14,856 nucleotides of DNA, from assembly GCA_023386495.1 (NCBI GenBank), contig JAEWJS010000035.1:1-14856 (forward strand), in the 5' to 3' direction. The DNA comes from Bacillota bacterium (GTDB lineage Bacteria; Bacillota; Bacilli; Paenibacillales; Paenibacillaceae). Made by a program: the position numbers and the translations under genes. A model generated the notes under the pieces. It ran no database searches. It was not told where the DNA came from and saw nothing but the letters and a program-made list of their open reading frames with translations. Positions 4,781 to 12,553 of this stretch are shown here, piece by piece; within the stretch, counting starts at the first letter, position 1, and each line of letters starts with the position of its first letter.

Positions 4781-7447
4781 TTACTTCGCTTCGTACCAAT
4801 TGTTGCCGAAGCTGACGTCGGCCTTCAGCGGAACGTCCAGCTCGATCGCCGATTCCATCACGTCCGGCACGAGCTGTTTCATCGTCTCCAGCTCATCCTC
4901 CGGCACCTCGAATACAAGTTCGTCATGTACCTGCAGCAGCATCCGACTCTTCAAGCCACGCTCGCGGATCGTCTGGTCCATCTTCACCATCGCAAGCTTG
5001 ATGATATCGGCGGCAGTACCCTGAATCGGCGTATTCATCGCGGTCCGCTCGGCGAATGAACGCAGGTTGAAGTTCGATGCCTTAATCTCGGGCAGGTAAC
5101 GGCGGCGTTCCAGCAGCGTCGTCACGTAACCGTCTTCGCGGGCTTGCTTGACGATGTCGTCCATATAGCGGCGAACCCCTTGGAACGCGGCAAAATATTG
5201 CTCGATGAACTGTGCGGCCTCGGCTCTCGTGATGTGCAGGTTCTGCGATAAGCCGAAGTCGCTGATGCCGTATACGATGCCGAAGTTAACGGCCTTCGCT
5301 TGCCGGCGCATATTCGCGTCGACCTGCTCCGGCGCCACGCCGAACACGTCCATCGCCGTCTTCGTGTGAACGTCCATCCCGGTCTTGAACGCTTCCTTCA
5401 GCCCCTCGTCTCCCGAGATATGCGCCAGTACGCGCAGCTCGATCTGCGAGTAGTCCGCCGCAACGATCGACCAGCCCGGTTCGGACGGCACGAACGCCTT
5501 GCGGATCTTGCGGCCTTCCTCGAGGCGGATCGGAATGTTCTGCAGGTTCGGGAATTGGCTGCTCAGGCGCCCGGTCGCGGCGATCGTCTGCCTGTAGTAC
5601 GTATGGACCTTGCCCGTCTCCTTGCGGATCTCCTTCAGGAGACCGTCGACATAGGTCGACTGCAGCTTCGCCAGCTGGCGATAATGAAGAATGGAGCGCA
5701 CGATCTCGTGGTAAGGCTCCAGCTTCTCCAGCACCTCGGCATCCGTCGAATAGCCTGTCTTCGTCTTCTTAATAACAGGCAGGCCCAGCTTCTCAAACAG
5801 AATCTCGCCCAGCTGCCTCGTCGAGTTCAGGTTGAACTCGGTCCCCGCATGCTTGTAGATCTCCGTCATGAGCCGCGCGATTTCCGTCTCGAGCTCGCTG
5901 CCGAGCGTCTCCAACTCGCCGCTGTTCACCGCGATGCCTTGCTTCTCCATGCCGCAGAGCACGGTCGATAGCGGCTGCTCCAGCTCATAGTACAGCCGGT
6001 TCATGCCGAACTTCTCGAGCTCCTCCTGCTGCTTCGGCGCCAAGCGGCGCACCGCGTCGGCCTTGCGTGCCAAGAATTCGGCCAGCTTGTCCGGCGCAGG
6101 TACGGCGAACTTCGCGCCGCGGCCGTAGAAGTCGTCATCTGCCTGAACCGCCGGCATGCCGTAGCGGGAGGTCAACGCGTGCAGGCCGTAATTGTTGTCC
6201 GTTGGGTCCAGCAGATAGGCTGCCAGCTGCACGTCGAATGACGCCCCTGCCATCGACAGGCCATGCCATGCCAATACAAGCGCAGACTTATGCAGGTCGT
6301 AGCCGGTCTTCGGCATATTCGCATCCGCCAGCCATGCACGCAAGGCAGCGGCTCCTTCGCTGTGAAGCGTCTCCGTCGTCACGACGTAAGAAGCCGATTC
6401 GCAGGCGATGGCAAGGCCCAGCAGTGAAGCTTGATGCGGGTTCTCCCCTGCCGCTTCGATCAGCAGGCTGCAGGCCTCTTCGAGCTTGTCCGCTGTCAAC
6501 TCGGCACCGATGTCGTCTGCCGTCAGAAGCCGAACGTTCAGCTCGGCAGCAGACGTCTCGCCTTCTCCGCCCGCCGCGCTCCCGCCGCTCGGCAGATCCA
6601 GCCGTTCCATGAGCGAGCGGAATTCCAGCTTGCGGAATGCTTCCGCCAGCGTCCCCGGTTCATAGCCCCCGTATGCCATCTCCGCTTCCCCGCGGTCAAG
6701 CGGCACCTCGCGGAAGATCGTCGCGAGCTTCTTGCTCATGAGCGCGCTGTCCTTATGCTCCTCGACCTTCTCCTTCATCTTGCCCTTCAGTTCGTCGGTG
6801 TGGGCCAGCACTTCCTCGACCGTCCCGTAATCGTGCAGCATCTTGAGCGCCGTCTTCTCGCCGACGCCGGGAATGCCCGGAATGTTGTCGGACGCATCGC
6901 CCATCAGACCCTTGAGGTCGATAATCTGCTCCGGCTTCAGGCCGTACTTCTCGCCGATTGCTTCCGGCGTGAACCGGTCCACCTCCGTGATCCCCTTGCG
7001 CGTAATCGCCACCGTCACATTGCTGGAGGCCAGCTGCAGCATGTCCTTGTCACCGGTCACGACCAGCGTCTCTCGCCCCGCTTCATCCGCCATGCGCGTG
7101 AGCGTGCCGATAATATCGTCCGCCTCGTAGCCGGACAGCTCGTACTGCGCGATGCCGAACGCGTTCAGCAGCTCTTTGATGAGCGGGAATTGCTCGGACA
7201 GCTCGGATGGCGTCTTCTGCCGGCCGCCCTTATAATCCTCGTAGCCCTCATGGCGGAACGTGATTTTGCCCGCGTCGAACGCGACGAGCATATGCGTCGG
7301 CTTCTCTTCCTCGATGAGCTTCAGGAGCATCGTCGTGAAGCCGTACACGGCATTCGTATGCAGCCCCGCCGAATTCGTAAGCGGCGGCATGGCGTAGAAC
7401 GCCCGGAATACGATGCTGTTGCCGTCAATCAGAATCCACTTCTCCAT
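4781..7447 (-). CDS. polA: DNA polymerase I
   Basis: This 888-residue PolA fills repair gaps and removes Okazaki primers. The N-terminal 5' nuclease domain (1 to about 290) shows IDGN (7-10), YEADDIIG (107-114), VTGDKDMLQL and the helix-hairpin-helix region GDASDNIPGIPGVGEKTA (183-200). The central 3'-5' exonuclease-like domain (about 303-475) lacks the DEDD metal ligands: the place of the FDTE motif reads LLIEAAGE. As in other Bacillales polymerases, proofreading should therefore be absent. The polymerase domain carries motif A (VAADYSQIEL, Asp665), motif B/O-helix (RRQAKAVNFGIVYG, 714-727) and motif C (VHDELVFEVP, Asp842). A GAGGTG ribosome binding site precedes the ATG. It is the first gene of the operon that continues into mutM, ytaF, coaE and the transglycosylase gene. 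Confidence 0.98.
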   Translation of the reverse strand: MEKWILIDGNSIVFRAFYAMPPLTNSAGLHTNAVYGFTTMLLKLIEEEKPTHMLVAFDAGKITFRHEGYEDYKGGRQKTPSELSEQFPLIKELLNAFGIAQYELSGYEADDIIGTLTRMADEAGRETLVVTGDKDMLQLASSNVTVAITRKGITEVDRFTPEAIGEKYGLKPEQIIDLKGLMGDASDNIPGIPGVGEKTALKMLHDYGTVEEVLAHTDELKGKMKEKVEEHKDSALMSKKLATIFREVPLDRGEAEMAYGGYEPGTLAEAFRKLEFRSLMERLDLPSGGSAAGGEGETSAAELNVRLLTADDIGAELTADKLEEACSLLIEAAGENPHQASLLGLAIACESASYVVTTETLHSEGAAALRAWLADANMPKTGYDLHKSALVLAWHGLSMAGASFDVQLAAYLLDPTDNNYGLHALTSRYGMPAVQADDDFYGRGAKFAVPAPDKLAEFLARKADAVRRLAPKQQEELEKFGMNRLYYELEQPLSTVLCGMEKQGIAVNSGELETLGSELETEIARLMTEIYKHAGTEFNLNSTRQLGEILFEKLGLPVIKKTKTGYSTDAEVLEKLEPYHEIVRSILHYRQLAKLQSTYVDGLLKEIRKETGKVHTYYRQTIAATGRLSSQFPNLQNIPIRLEEGRKIRKAFVPSEPGWSIVAADYSQIELRVLAHISGDEGLKEAFKTGMDVHTKTAMDVFGVAPEQVDANMRRQAKAVNFGIVYGISDFGLSQNLHITRAEAAQFIEQYFAAFQGVRRYMDDIVKQAREDGYVTTLLERRRYLPEIKASNFNLRSFAERTAMNTPIQGTAADIIKLAMVKMDQTIRERGLKSRMLLQVHDELVFEVPEDELETMKQLVPDVMESAIELDVPLKADVSFGNNWYEAK

Positions 7448-7479
7448 AAGGACACCTCGCCTGTAATGATCTATACGCT

Positions 7480-7488
7480 ATCATAGCA
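7480..7488 (-). promoter_or_regulatory. Candidate extended -10 promoter of polA
   Basis: On the minus strand TGC-TATGAT (7480-7488) is an extended -10 element, placed so that transcription would start about 25 nt before the polA ATG at 7447. No good -35 box is seen 16-18 nt upstream, which is tolerable for extended -10 promoters. Confidence 0.45.
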
Positions 7489-7576
7489 TAAAATGCATTG
7501 CGAAGTCCGAAGGTTAGGCGCAATATCGAGATGCTGCAGGCGTCGGCCGAATGCGGATCGAAGGATATCCATAAGT

Positions 7577-7589
7577 ACCATATTATGGT
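7577..7589. promoter_or_regulatory. Small palindrome in the polA/7628 divergent gap
   Basis: ACCATA-T-TATGGT is a perfect 6-bp-arm palindrome in the 180-bp gap, 38 bp before the plus-strand ATG and followed by the AT-rich TAATAAT. It could be an operator for the plus-strand gene. The evidence is only symmetry and position. Confidence 0.25.
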
Positions 7590-7627
7590 GTAATAATCAT
7601 AGAATTGAAATAGGGTTCTGATCCATA

Positions 7628-8125
7628 ATGGAGGAGTTGAAACGCTATATGTTGGAGTGGGCGAGTCAGATCGAAGAAGTTTGGCAGTATGTCATTTTGT
7701 TCCTGCTCGCAATCGCGCCGTGGATCGATGTCTATCTCGTCATCCCGCTCGGCGTCGCATGGGGGCTGCCCCCCGCTGCAGTTGCCGTCGTCGGCTTCGC
7801 AGGCAATTTCGTAACCGTCCTGCTATTGGCCCTGTTCTTCCGCGCCTTCTCCGAATGGAGACGGAAGCGCCGTCTCCGCAAGGGGATAACGGAGCCCAGC
7901 AAAAAAGAAACGCGAGCAAGGCAAGTCTGGGAGCGCTATGGACTGCCCATGCTTGCCTTGGTCGGGCCGATCATCGCAGGCACGGATATTGCAGCCGCCT
8001 TCGCCCTCACGTTCGGCTCGTCCCGGACGCGCGTCGTCGTCTGGATGGCGATCAGCCTCGCAGCCTGGAGCATCGCCCTCGCGGTCGGCTCCGCCTACGG
8101 TTTTGCCTACATGAATTGGATTTGA
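7628..8125 (+). CDS. Putative small multidrug export family membrane protein (COG2426-like)
   Basis: This 165-residue integral membrane protein has four likely membrane segments (about 19-42, 47-71, 104-128, 134-160) separated by a strongly basic cytoplasmic loop (76-100, RRKRRLRKG). The layout, including IPLGVAWGLPP followed by GFAGN and, after the basic loop, GLPMLALVGPIIAGTD, resembles the poorly characterised 'small multi-drug export protein' family; a drug-export function is not demonstrated for this protein. Two starts are possible: the ATG at 7628, which lacks a good upstream ribosome binding site, or the ATG at 7649, which has GGAGGAG at 7630-7636 but a long 12-nt spacing. The gene diverges from polA and converges on the EAL gene. 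No operon partners are on its strand. Confidence 0.7.
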   Translation: MEELKRYMLEWASQIEEVWQYVILFLLAIAPWIDVYLVIPLGVAWGLPPAAVAVVGFAGNFVTVLLLALFFRAFSEWRRKRRLRKGITEPSKKETRARQVWERYGLPMLALVGPIIAGTDIAAAFALTFGSSRTRVVVWMAISLAAWSIALAVGSAYGFAYMNWI

Positions 8126-8154
8126 TCGAAGCATCGATTCACGATATTCTCATA

Positions 8155-8194
8155 GGCCGGTTGTCCGCGCGTTGCTTCGCGATCACAATCGGCC
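8155..8194. repeat. Inverted repeat in the convergent gap (possible terminator)
   Basis: GGCCGGTTGT (8155-8164) pairs with ACAATCGGCC (8185-8194) over 10 bp with one G-U, enclosing a GC-rich loop. It lies between the plus-strand membrane protein gene and the end of the EAL gene. It lacks a T-run on either strand, so terminator function is uncertain. Confidence 0.35.
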
Positions 8195-9400
8195 CCTTCG
8201 AGCGGGTCGGCCTAACAAGTAGCCTTGTCCGTAATGCACCCCCATGTTCCGAACCGTCTCTAGTTCCTCCTGCCGCTCGATCCCTTCGGCGATCACCTCG
8301 ATGCTCATCCGGCTTGCCAACTGGACGAAGGTGGACATCAGGTGCTGCTTCATCTCATCCTGATGGATATGCTCGACCAGCGACCGGTCAATCTTCAGGT
8401 AGTCGGGCCTGAGCTCCACGATCGATTGCAGCGAGGAGTAGCCCGCACCGACGTCGTCGATCGCGATTTGATACCCTTGGCTGCGGTAGTGGTCCAATAT
8501 TTTTTTCGCTGCGCCAAAATCCTCGATCGATGTCCGTTCCGTCAGCTCGAACACGACGTTGCGCGGCGACAGGCCGAAGCGTTCCAGCAAGACCAGCGTC
8601 TGCCCGGATATGAAATGCGGATCGTCCATGATGCGCGCGGTAACGTTGATGAACAGCTTCATATCGCTGCCGGCAATCCCGCTGTCTGCGATCGCCTTCG
8701 CTCTCGCGAGGCGGTCCAGCGCATAGTGTTCGCCTTCTTCGTCCGCGAACTTGAACAACGGCAGCGGGCTGTCGAACGCCTCGCCCGGTTCAATGCGCGT
8801 CAGCGCCTCGAAGCCGAATCCGGCATCCCGCTGCAGCGAGACGATGGGCTGGTAGACCGGGTAGACCCGCTGCTCGCGGATGATTCGGTGGAAGGAGTAC
8901 CGCTTCAAGCTCCGTTCGATCGCTTCCGGCATCTGACCGTGGATGAGCGCGCGCTTCATCGCCTCGTACCAGTCCAATTGCCCCGTATCGCCCTCGCTCG
9001 CTTGCACGAGCGCGATACCGGTGTGCATCCGGACATCGGCATGCTCCTCCCACAGCAAGCTGCGAGCTCTCCCTTCCCAATCATCCCTTATGCGACCGGC
9101 CATGCCGAGCATCCATGTCTCAAGCTCGGCAGCATCCATGCCGGGTCGGCGCACATGCAGGTAGAGATCGTCCCCCAGCCACTGCAAGCCGGCCCATCCT
9201 TCCGACCATCTGCGCAGATCGTCGTAACTGCTCTCCGCGAATGCCCGCCAGAGCTGCCGCTTTGCTGCCCAATCATCCATTTTGCCATGCCATGCCAGAT
9301 AGATTAATCCCGCTCCCGCAGCTGCTCCATCCACGAACTCCAATGGGCGCTTCCGATTGACGTCGATTCGATTAATGATGTGCGCTGCTCTTCTTGTCAT
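8183..9400 (-). CDS. EAL-domain c-di-GMP phosphodiesterase with degenerate GGDEF-like N-terminus
   Basis: This 405-residue cytoplasmic protein has no membrane segment. The C-terminal EAL domain (about 165-400) keeps every catalytic position: Glu198 of EAL, Asn252 (FINVTARI), Glu285 (FELTERT), Asp315-Asp316 (AIDDVGAGYSSL), Lys336 (YLKIDRSL), Glu372 (IAEGIE) and Gln392 (GQGYLLGRP). It should therefore hydrolyse cyclic di-GMP to pGpG. The first about 160 residues look like a worn GGDEF fold: GLIYLAWHGKMDDW (31-44) sits where the DxDxFK strand would be, LQWLGDDLYLHV (72-83) where the GG(D/E)EF hairpin would be, and HTGIALVQASEG (126-137) where the late SxG strand would be. That part should lack cyclase activity and may be regulatory. 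An AGAGGA site precedes the ATG, which lies 29 bp inside the upstream CBS-GGDEF gene, so the two are co-expressed. Confidence 0.9.
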   Translation of the reverse strand: MTRRAAHIINRIDVNRKRPLEFVDGAAAGAGLIYLAWHGKMDDWAAKRQLWRAFAESSYDDLRRWSEGWAGLQWLGDDLYLHVRRPGMDAAELETWMLGMAGRIRDDWEGRARSLLWEEHADVRMHTGIALVQASEGDTGQLDWYEAMKRALIHGQMPEAIERSLKRYSFHRIIREQRVYPVYQPIVSLQRDAGFGFEALTRIEPGEAFDSPLPLFKFADEEGEHYALDRLARAKAIADSGIAGSDMKLFINVTARIMDDPHFISGQTLVLLERFGLSPRNVVFELTERTSIEDFGAAKKILDHYRSQGYQIAIDDVGAGYSSLQSIVELRPDYLKIDRSLVEHIHQDEMKQHLMSTFVQLASRMSIEVIAEGIERQEELETVRNMGVHYGQGYLLGRPARRGRL

Positions 9401-10910
9401 GTTCGTTCCTCTCCATACCCGGTTGTCCGATGCTGGCCTTCATGTAGCAGCTTCCCGCTCGTGCTTTGGCTTCCTTCTTCAGATCAGCCGCTCTTTCCGA
9501 GAACAGCTCGTGCGTAACTGGCGCACGGCCGTCCCATGTCATGAGCGACATGGAGATCGTAACGCCTTCGCGATCAACGGCTTCCCCGTCCCGATCAGTC
9601 ACTTGCTTGACCTGCGTTCCGTCATACAAGGCCTTGACGCCGCCATCAAACCGCCAGATGATATGCCGGCAGACCGTATCCGGATCTGCCGCTTCGGTCA
9701 TGACGATATAATCGTCGCCGCCGATATGACCGATGAAATCGTCTTTCTCGCCGGAGAACTCCAGCACTTGTCGAAGCACCTCCGCCGTATAGCGAATCAT
9801 CTCGTCGCCCCGGCGATAGCCGAAGCGATCGTTATACCATTTGAAATAATCGAGATCCGCGTAGATCACCGCAAAAGGCTTCGATGCCCGAATCCGGCGC
9901 TGCATCTCCCGTCCGATCCCCTCGTTACCGGGAAGCCCAGTCAACGGATTGGCGCCTCTGGCTGCCTCCGTCCGCAGCTTCGTGATCGATTCCAGAATCG
10001 ATCGGATCGATGCGACGCCGGCAAGCTCGTCCCGCTTCGTAATCGTCACCACATCGTACAGCTTGTCGAATTCACGCGCCATCGCCATCTGGGATACCTG
10101 CTCGACCGACAGCTCGCTGTCGACGATCAGCGGTTCGCTGTCCATGACGCGGGCCACCGGCCGGCTCCAATACAGCGGCAGCCCGAATTGTCCGGCAAGC
10201 AGCTGATGCAGCTTCTCCTTCATCAAGATGCCGACCGGCCGACGGCCTTCGACGATGACCACGCCCTGCGCCTTCGGATCCCGTTCGAACATGCGGGCGA
10301 TAATCGATACCGGCGTGGTGGCTTCGTAGACCGGAATCAGAGCGGCTAGCTCCCCGATCGCAATCGTCGACGAATAATCCGCCCTTGCGGCCGATGCGCC
10401 AGCCTTGCCGGCGTCGCCTGTCCCTCCCGTCGCAGACGCTGCTTGCTCCGTAGATGCCGCAGCATCCTGCAGCATGCGCATGCCAACGTCCGGACGCGCA
10501 ATCAGCATTGCATGCTTCACCGCATCATAGATCAACGTCTCCGCCGATCGTCCGCTGCGGTTCGGCTCGAGCTTGCTGCTTCCGTATGCCAGCTCCTCCG
10601 TCTTATGCAACGCATGCCGCCACGCCTTCCATCTGCCGCGAATGTCGGCCAGTACCGAATCGAGCAGCGCATCCAGCTTCTCGCGCGGCTCCAGCCTGCG
10701 CAGGAAGAAGACATAGTCGCTGCCCATCCGGGCATACCAATACACGCGCGGCTCGCCCCGCGTCCCATCCTTCAGCACCAGTGCGGCTTCTTCCGTCCCG
10801 TCCGGCAACCGCAGATACAGGACGCCGACGCCCCCGCGCTGCCATTCTTCCGTGGTACGATGGATTAACGCTCGGCTAATGAGTCCATACCCGATTTCAT
10901 CCACGCTCAT
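9372..10910 (-). CDS. CBS-pair plus GGDEF-domain protein (variant GGDDY site)
   Basis: This 512-residue soluble protein is built of four parts: an unrecognised N-terminal domain (1 to about 140), an Ala/Gly/Thr-rich linker (about 148-178), a CBS-domain pair (about 182-310, with VVIVEGRRPVGILMKEKL and the second repeat around PLIVDSELSVEQVSQMA), and a GGDEF domain (about 318-490). The GGDEF domain has NPLTGLPGN (321-329), ADLDYFKWYN (351-360) and the loop GGDDY (397-401) in place of GG(D/E)EF. The inhibitory I-site pattern RxxD reads ExxD (388-391), so canonical product inhibition should be absent. CBS pairs commonly bind adenine nucleotides, suggesting control by energy state. Whether GGDDY supports cyclic-di-GMP synthesis cannot be decided here. 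The gene follows the phoU terminator and overlaps the EAL gene. A GAGGGAG ribosome binding site precedes the ATG. Confidence 0.88.
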   Translation of the reverse strand: MSVDEIGYGLISRALIHRTTEEWQRGGVGVLYLRLPDGTEEAALVLKDGTRGEPRVYWYARMGSDYVFFLRRLEPREKLDALLDSVLADIRGRWKAWRHALHKTEELAYGSSKLEPNRSGRSAETLIYDAVKHAMLIARPDVGMRMLQDAAASTEQAASATGGTGDAGKAGASAARADYSSTIAIGELAALIPVYEATTPVSIIARMFERDPKAQGVVIVEGRRPVGILMKEKLHQLLAGQFGLPLYWSRPVARVMDSEPLIVDSELSVEQVSQMAMAREFDKLYDVVTITKRDELAGVASIRSILESITKLRTEAARGANPLTGLPGNEGIGREMQRRIRASKPFAVIYADLDYFKWYNDRFGYRRGDEMIRYTAEVLRQVLEFSGEKDDFIGHIGGDDYIVMTEAADPDTVCRHIIWRFDGGVKALYDGTQVKQVTDRDGEAVDREGVTISMSLMTWDGRAPVTHELFSERAADLKKEAKARAGSCYMKASIGQPGMERNEHDKKSSAHH

Positions 10911-10993
10911 CCAGTCTCCCTCTCGAATCCTGTCGCTTTATCAACATTAACAGAGAATGATGAAGAGAAATGCCGATAACCGTTAAATGATTG

Positions 10994-11031
10994 TAAAAAA
11001 AGCATCCGCTCCGATTAAGGAAGGGATGCTC
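10994..11031 (-). terminator. Terminator of the pst-phoU operon
   Basis: On the minus strand AGCATCC (11024-11030) pairs with GGATGCT (11001-11007) and is followed by TTTTTTTAC. It lies about 40 bp past the phoU stop, so the phosphate operon ends here and the CBS-GGDEF gene most likely has its own promoter in 10911-10993, where I see no convincing -35/-10 pair. Confidence 0.85.
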
Positions 11032-11070
11032 GGTTATCGTGTCAGCCTGATGTCGCTTACGGCCTTACAC

Positions 11071-11736
11071 TTACACATTCAGATCGGGACGCTTGCCCGT
11101 GACCAGGTATGCGACACTCTCGCCGATGTTCGTGGCGTGATCGCCGATCCGCTCCAGATAGCGGCCGACGAAGCTGAGGAGCATCGACTGCGCCGATCGC
11201 TTCGGATCCTCCAGCATGAGCGCGAACAATTCGCGCAAAATCTGGCTGTACAACGCATCCACGATGTCGTCGTCCTTCGCCATTTTGTAGGCGAGGTCCA
11301 CATTTTCCTGCAGGAACGACTGAATGGACTCATAGGTCATCGCCTGTACAAGCTCCGCCATCCGCGGCAGATCGATCAGCGGCTTGATCAGTTCCTGTCC
11401 TTCCATCCGCACGACCACCTTCGCGACGTCTACCGCAAGATCGGCCATCCGTTCCAGATCGCTCGATATTTTGAAAGCAACCAGAATGCGGCGCAAGTCC
11501 TTCGCTACCGGCTGCTGCGTCGCGATAAGCTTCGAGCCGAGCTCCGTGATCCTCTCCTCCATTGCGTTAATCTCCGGATCCTCGCGAATGATGAGCTTCG
11601 CCTTCACGACATCGATGCTCTGCAGCGCCTCCATCGACGCCGCAATCGCCTTCTCGACGCGCGAGCCCATTTCGCTCAGCAGTTCCTTCAATTCATCCAG
11701 TCCTTGGTCGAACTCCACACGTTTCGTCATCATCAT
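11071..11736 (-). CDS. phoU: Phosphate transport/signalling regulator PhoU
   Basis: This protein of about 221 residues, all alpha-helical, has two three-helix repeats. Each repeat carries the family's metal-binding motif: DLERMADLAVDVAK (93-106) and RYLERIGDHATNIGE (192-206). PhoU links the Pst transporter to the PhoR sensor kinase and dampens phosphate uptake when phosphate is plentiful. The open frame extends upstream to 11856, but that part overlaps pstB and is not PhoU-like. Three consecutive ATGs (11736, 11733, 11730) follow GGGGGGAAAGGAC. The first suits the G-run, the third (MTKRVEFDQ) suits AAAGGA with 7-nt spacing, so the start is uncertain by two residues. It is the last gene of the pst operon, 25 bp after pstB. 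Confidence 0.96.
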   Translation of the reverse strand: MMMTKRVEFDQGLDELKELLSEMGSRVEKAIAASMEALQSIDVVKAKLIIREDPEINAMEERITELGSKLIATQQPVAKDLRRILVAFKISSDLERMADLAVDVAKVVVRMEGQELIKPLIDLPRMAELVQAMTYESIQSFLQENVDLAYKMAKDDDIVDALYSQILRELFALMLEDPKRSAQSMLLSFVGRYLERIGDHATNIGESVAYLVTGKRPDLNV

Positions 11737-11761
11737 GTCCTTTCCCCCCGCGTATGCAAGA

Positions 11762-12532
11762 TTAGCCGAAGCGTCCGCTAATATAGTCTTCTGTACGTTG
11801 ATCCGTCGGCGTCGAGAACAGCTTCTCTGTATCAGCGTACTCGACAACTTCTCCATTGAGGAAGAATACCGTCTGATTCGATACGCGTGCTGCTTGGTGC
11901 ATGTTGTGCGTCACCATCACGATGGTGTAACGGTCCTTGAGCTCTTGCGCAAGCTCCTCGATCTTCAACGTCGAGATCGGGTCAAGCGCAGAGGTCGCCT
12001 CGTCCATGAGCAGGACGTCCGGGTTCACGGCCAGCGCCCGGGCGATGCAGAGCCGCTGCTGCTGACCGCCGGAGATGCTGAGCGCGGAACGCTTGAGGTG
12101 ATCCTTCACTTCATCCCACAGCGCGGCCGATCGCAGACTCTGCTCCACGATTTCGTCCAGCTCCTGCTTCTTCGTAATGCCGTGCAGACGCGGGCCGTAT
12201 GCCACATTGTCGTAGATCGACTTGGGAAAAGGATTCGGCTGCTGGAACACCATCCCGACCTTTTTGCGCAGCGTCTCCACGTCCACCTCAGAAGAGTAGA
12301 TATCGGTTCCCGCGATCGCGATTCGCCCTTCGGTCCGCGTGCCGGGTATCATGTCGTTCATCCGATTAAGCGTACGCAGCAGCGTTGACTTGCCGCAGCC
12401 CGATGGACCGATGAATGCGGTGATCGCCTTCTCCGGAATTTCCATGGATACGTTCTTAAGCGCGTGATAATCCGTATAGAATAAGTTCAACTTCTTGATA
12501 TCGATTAATGTGCGCGTTGCCTGTGCTTGCAT
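11762..12532 (-). CDS. pstB: Phosphate ABC transporter ATP-binding protein
   Basis: PstB is the ATPase that drives high-affinity phosphate import through PstC/PstA. In this 256-residue product the Walker A GPSGCGKST (42-50), Q-loop FQQPNPFP (97-103), ABC signature SISGGQQQR (152-160), Walker B VLLMDEATSALDP (173-185) and switch His209 (VTHNM) are all intact. FQQPNPFPKSIYDN is diagnostic for PstB among ABC ATPases. I place the start at ATG 12532 because GGAGGAG lies 6 nt upstream; the frame can be read from a GTG at 12553, but that would place the ribosome binding site inside the gene. It follows pstA by about 21 bp and precedes phoU. Confidence 0.97.
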   Translation of the reverse strand: MQAQATRTLIDIKKLNLFYTDYHALKNVSMEIPEKAITAFIGPSGCGKSTLLRTLNRMNDMIPGTRTEGRIAIAGTDIYSSEVDVETLRKKVGMVFQQPNPFPKSIYDNVAYGPRLHGITKKQELDEIVEQSLRSAALWDEVKDHLKRSALSISGGQQQRLCIARALAVNPDVLLMDEATSALDPISTLKIEELAQELKDRYTIVMVTHNMHQAARVSNQTVFFLNGEVVEYADTEKLFSTPTDQRTEDYISGRFG

Positions 12533-12553
12533 CGCAGTCTCCTCCAATTCCAC

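Noticed and set aside
6431..7486. 351-codon plus-strand ORF opposite polA
   Set aside because: Antisense shadow of the PolA 5' nuclease and exonuclease domains; composition rich in Arg, His, Gln and Leu is typical of reversed high-GC coding sequence.
8342..10349. Long plus-strand ORFs opposite the EAL and GGDEF genes (321 and 330 codons)
   Set aside because: Antisense shadows; all recognisable motifs are on the minus strand.
10960..10985. Possible sigma-D -10 (GCCGATAA) on the plus strand
   Set aside because: It would transcribe antisense to phoU, has no TAAA -35 at the right distance, and is a short chance match.
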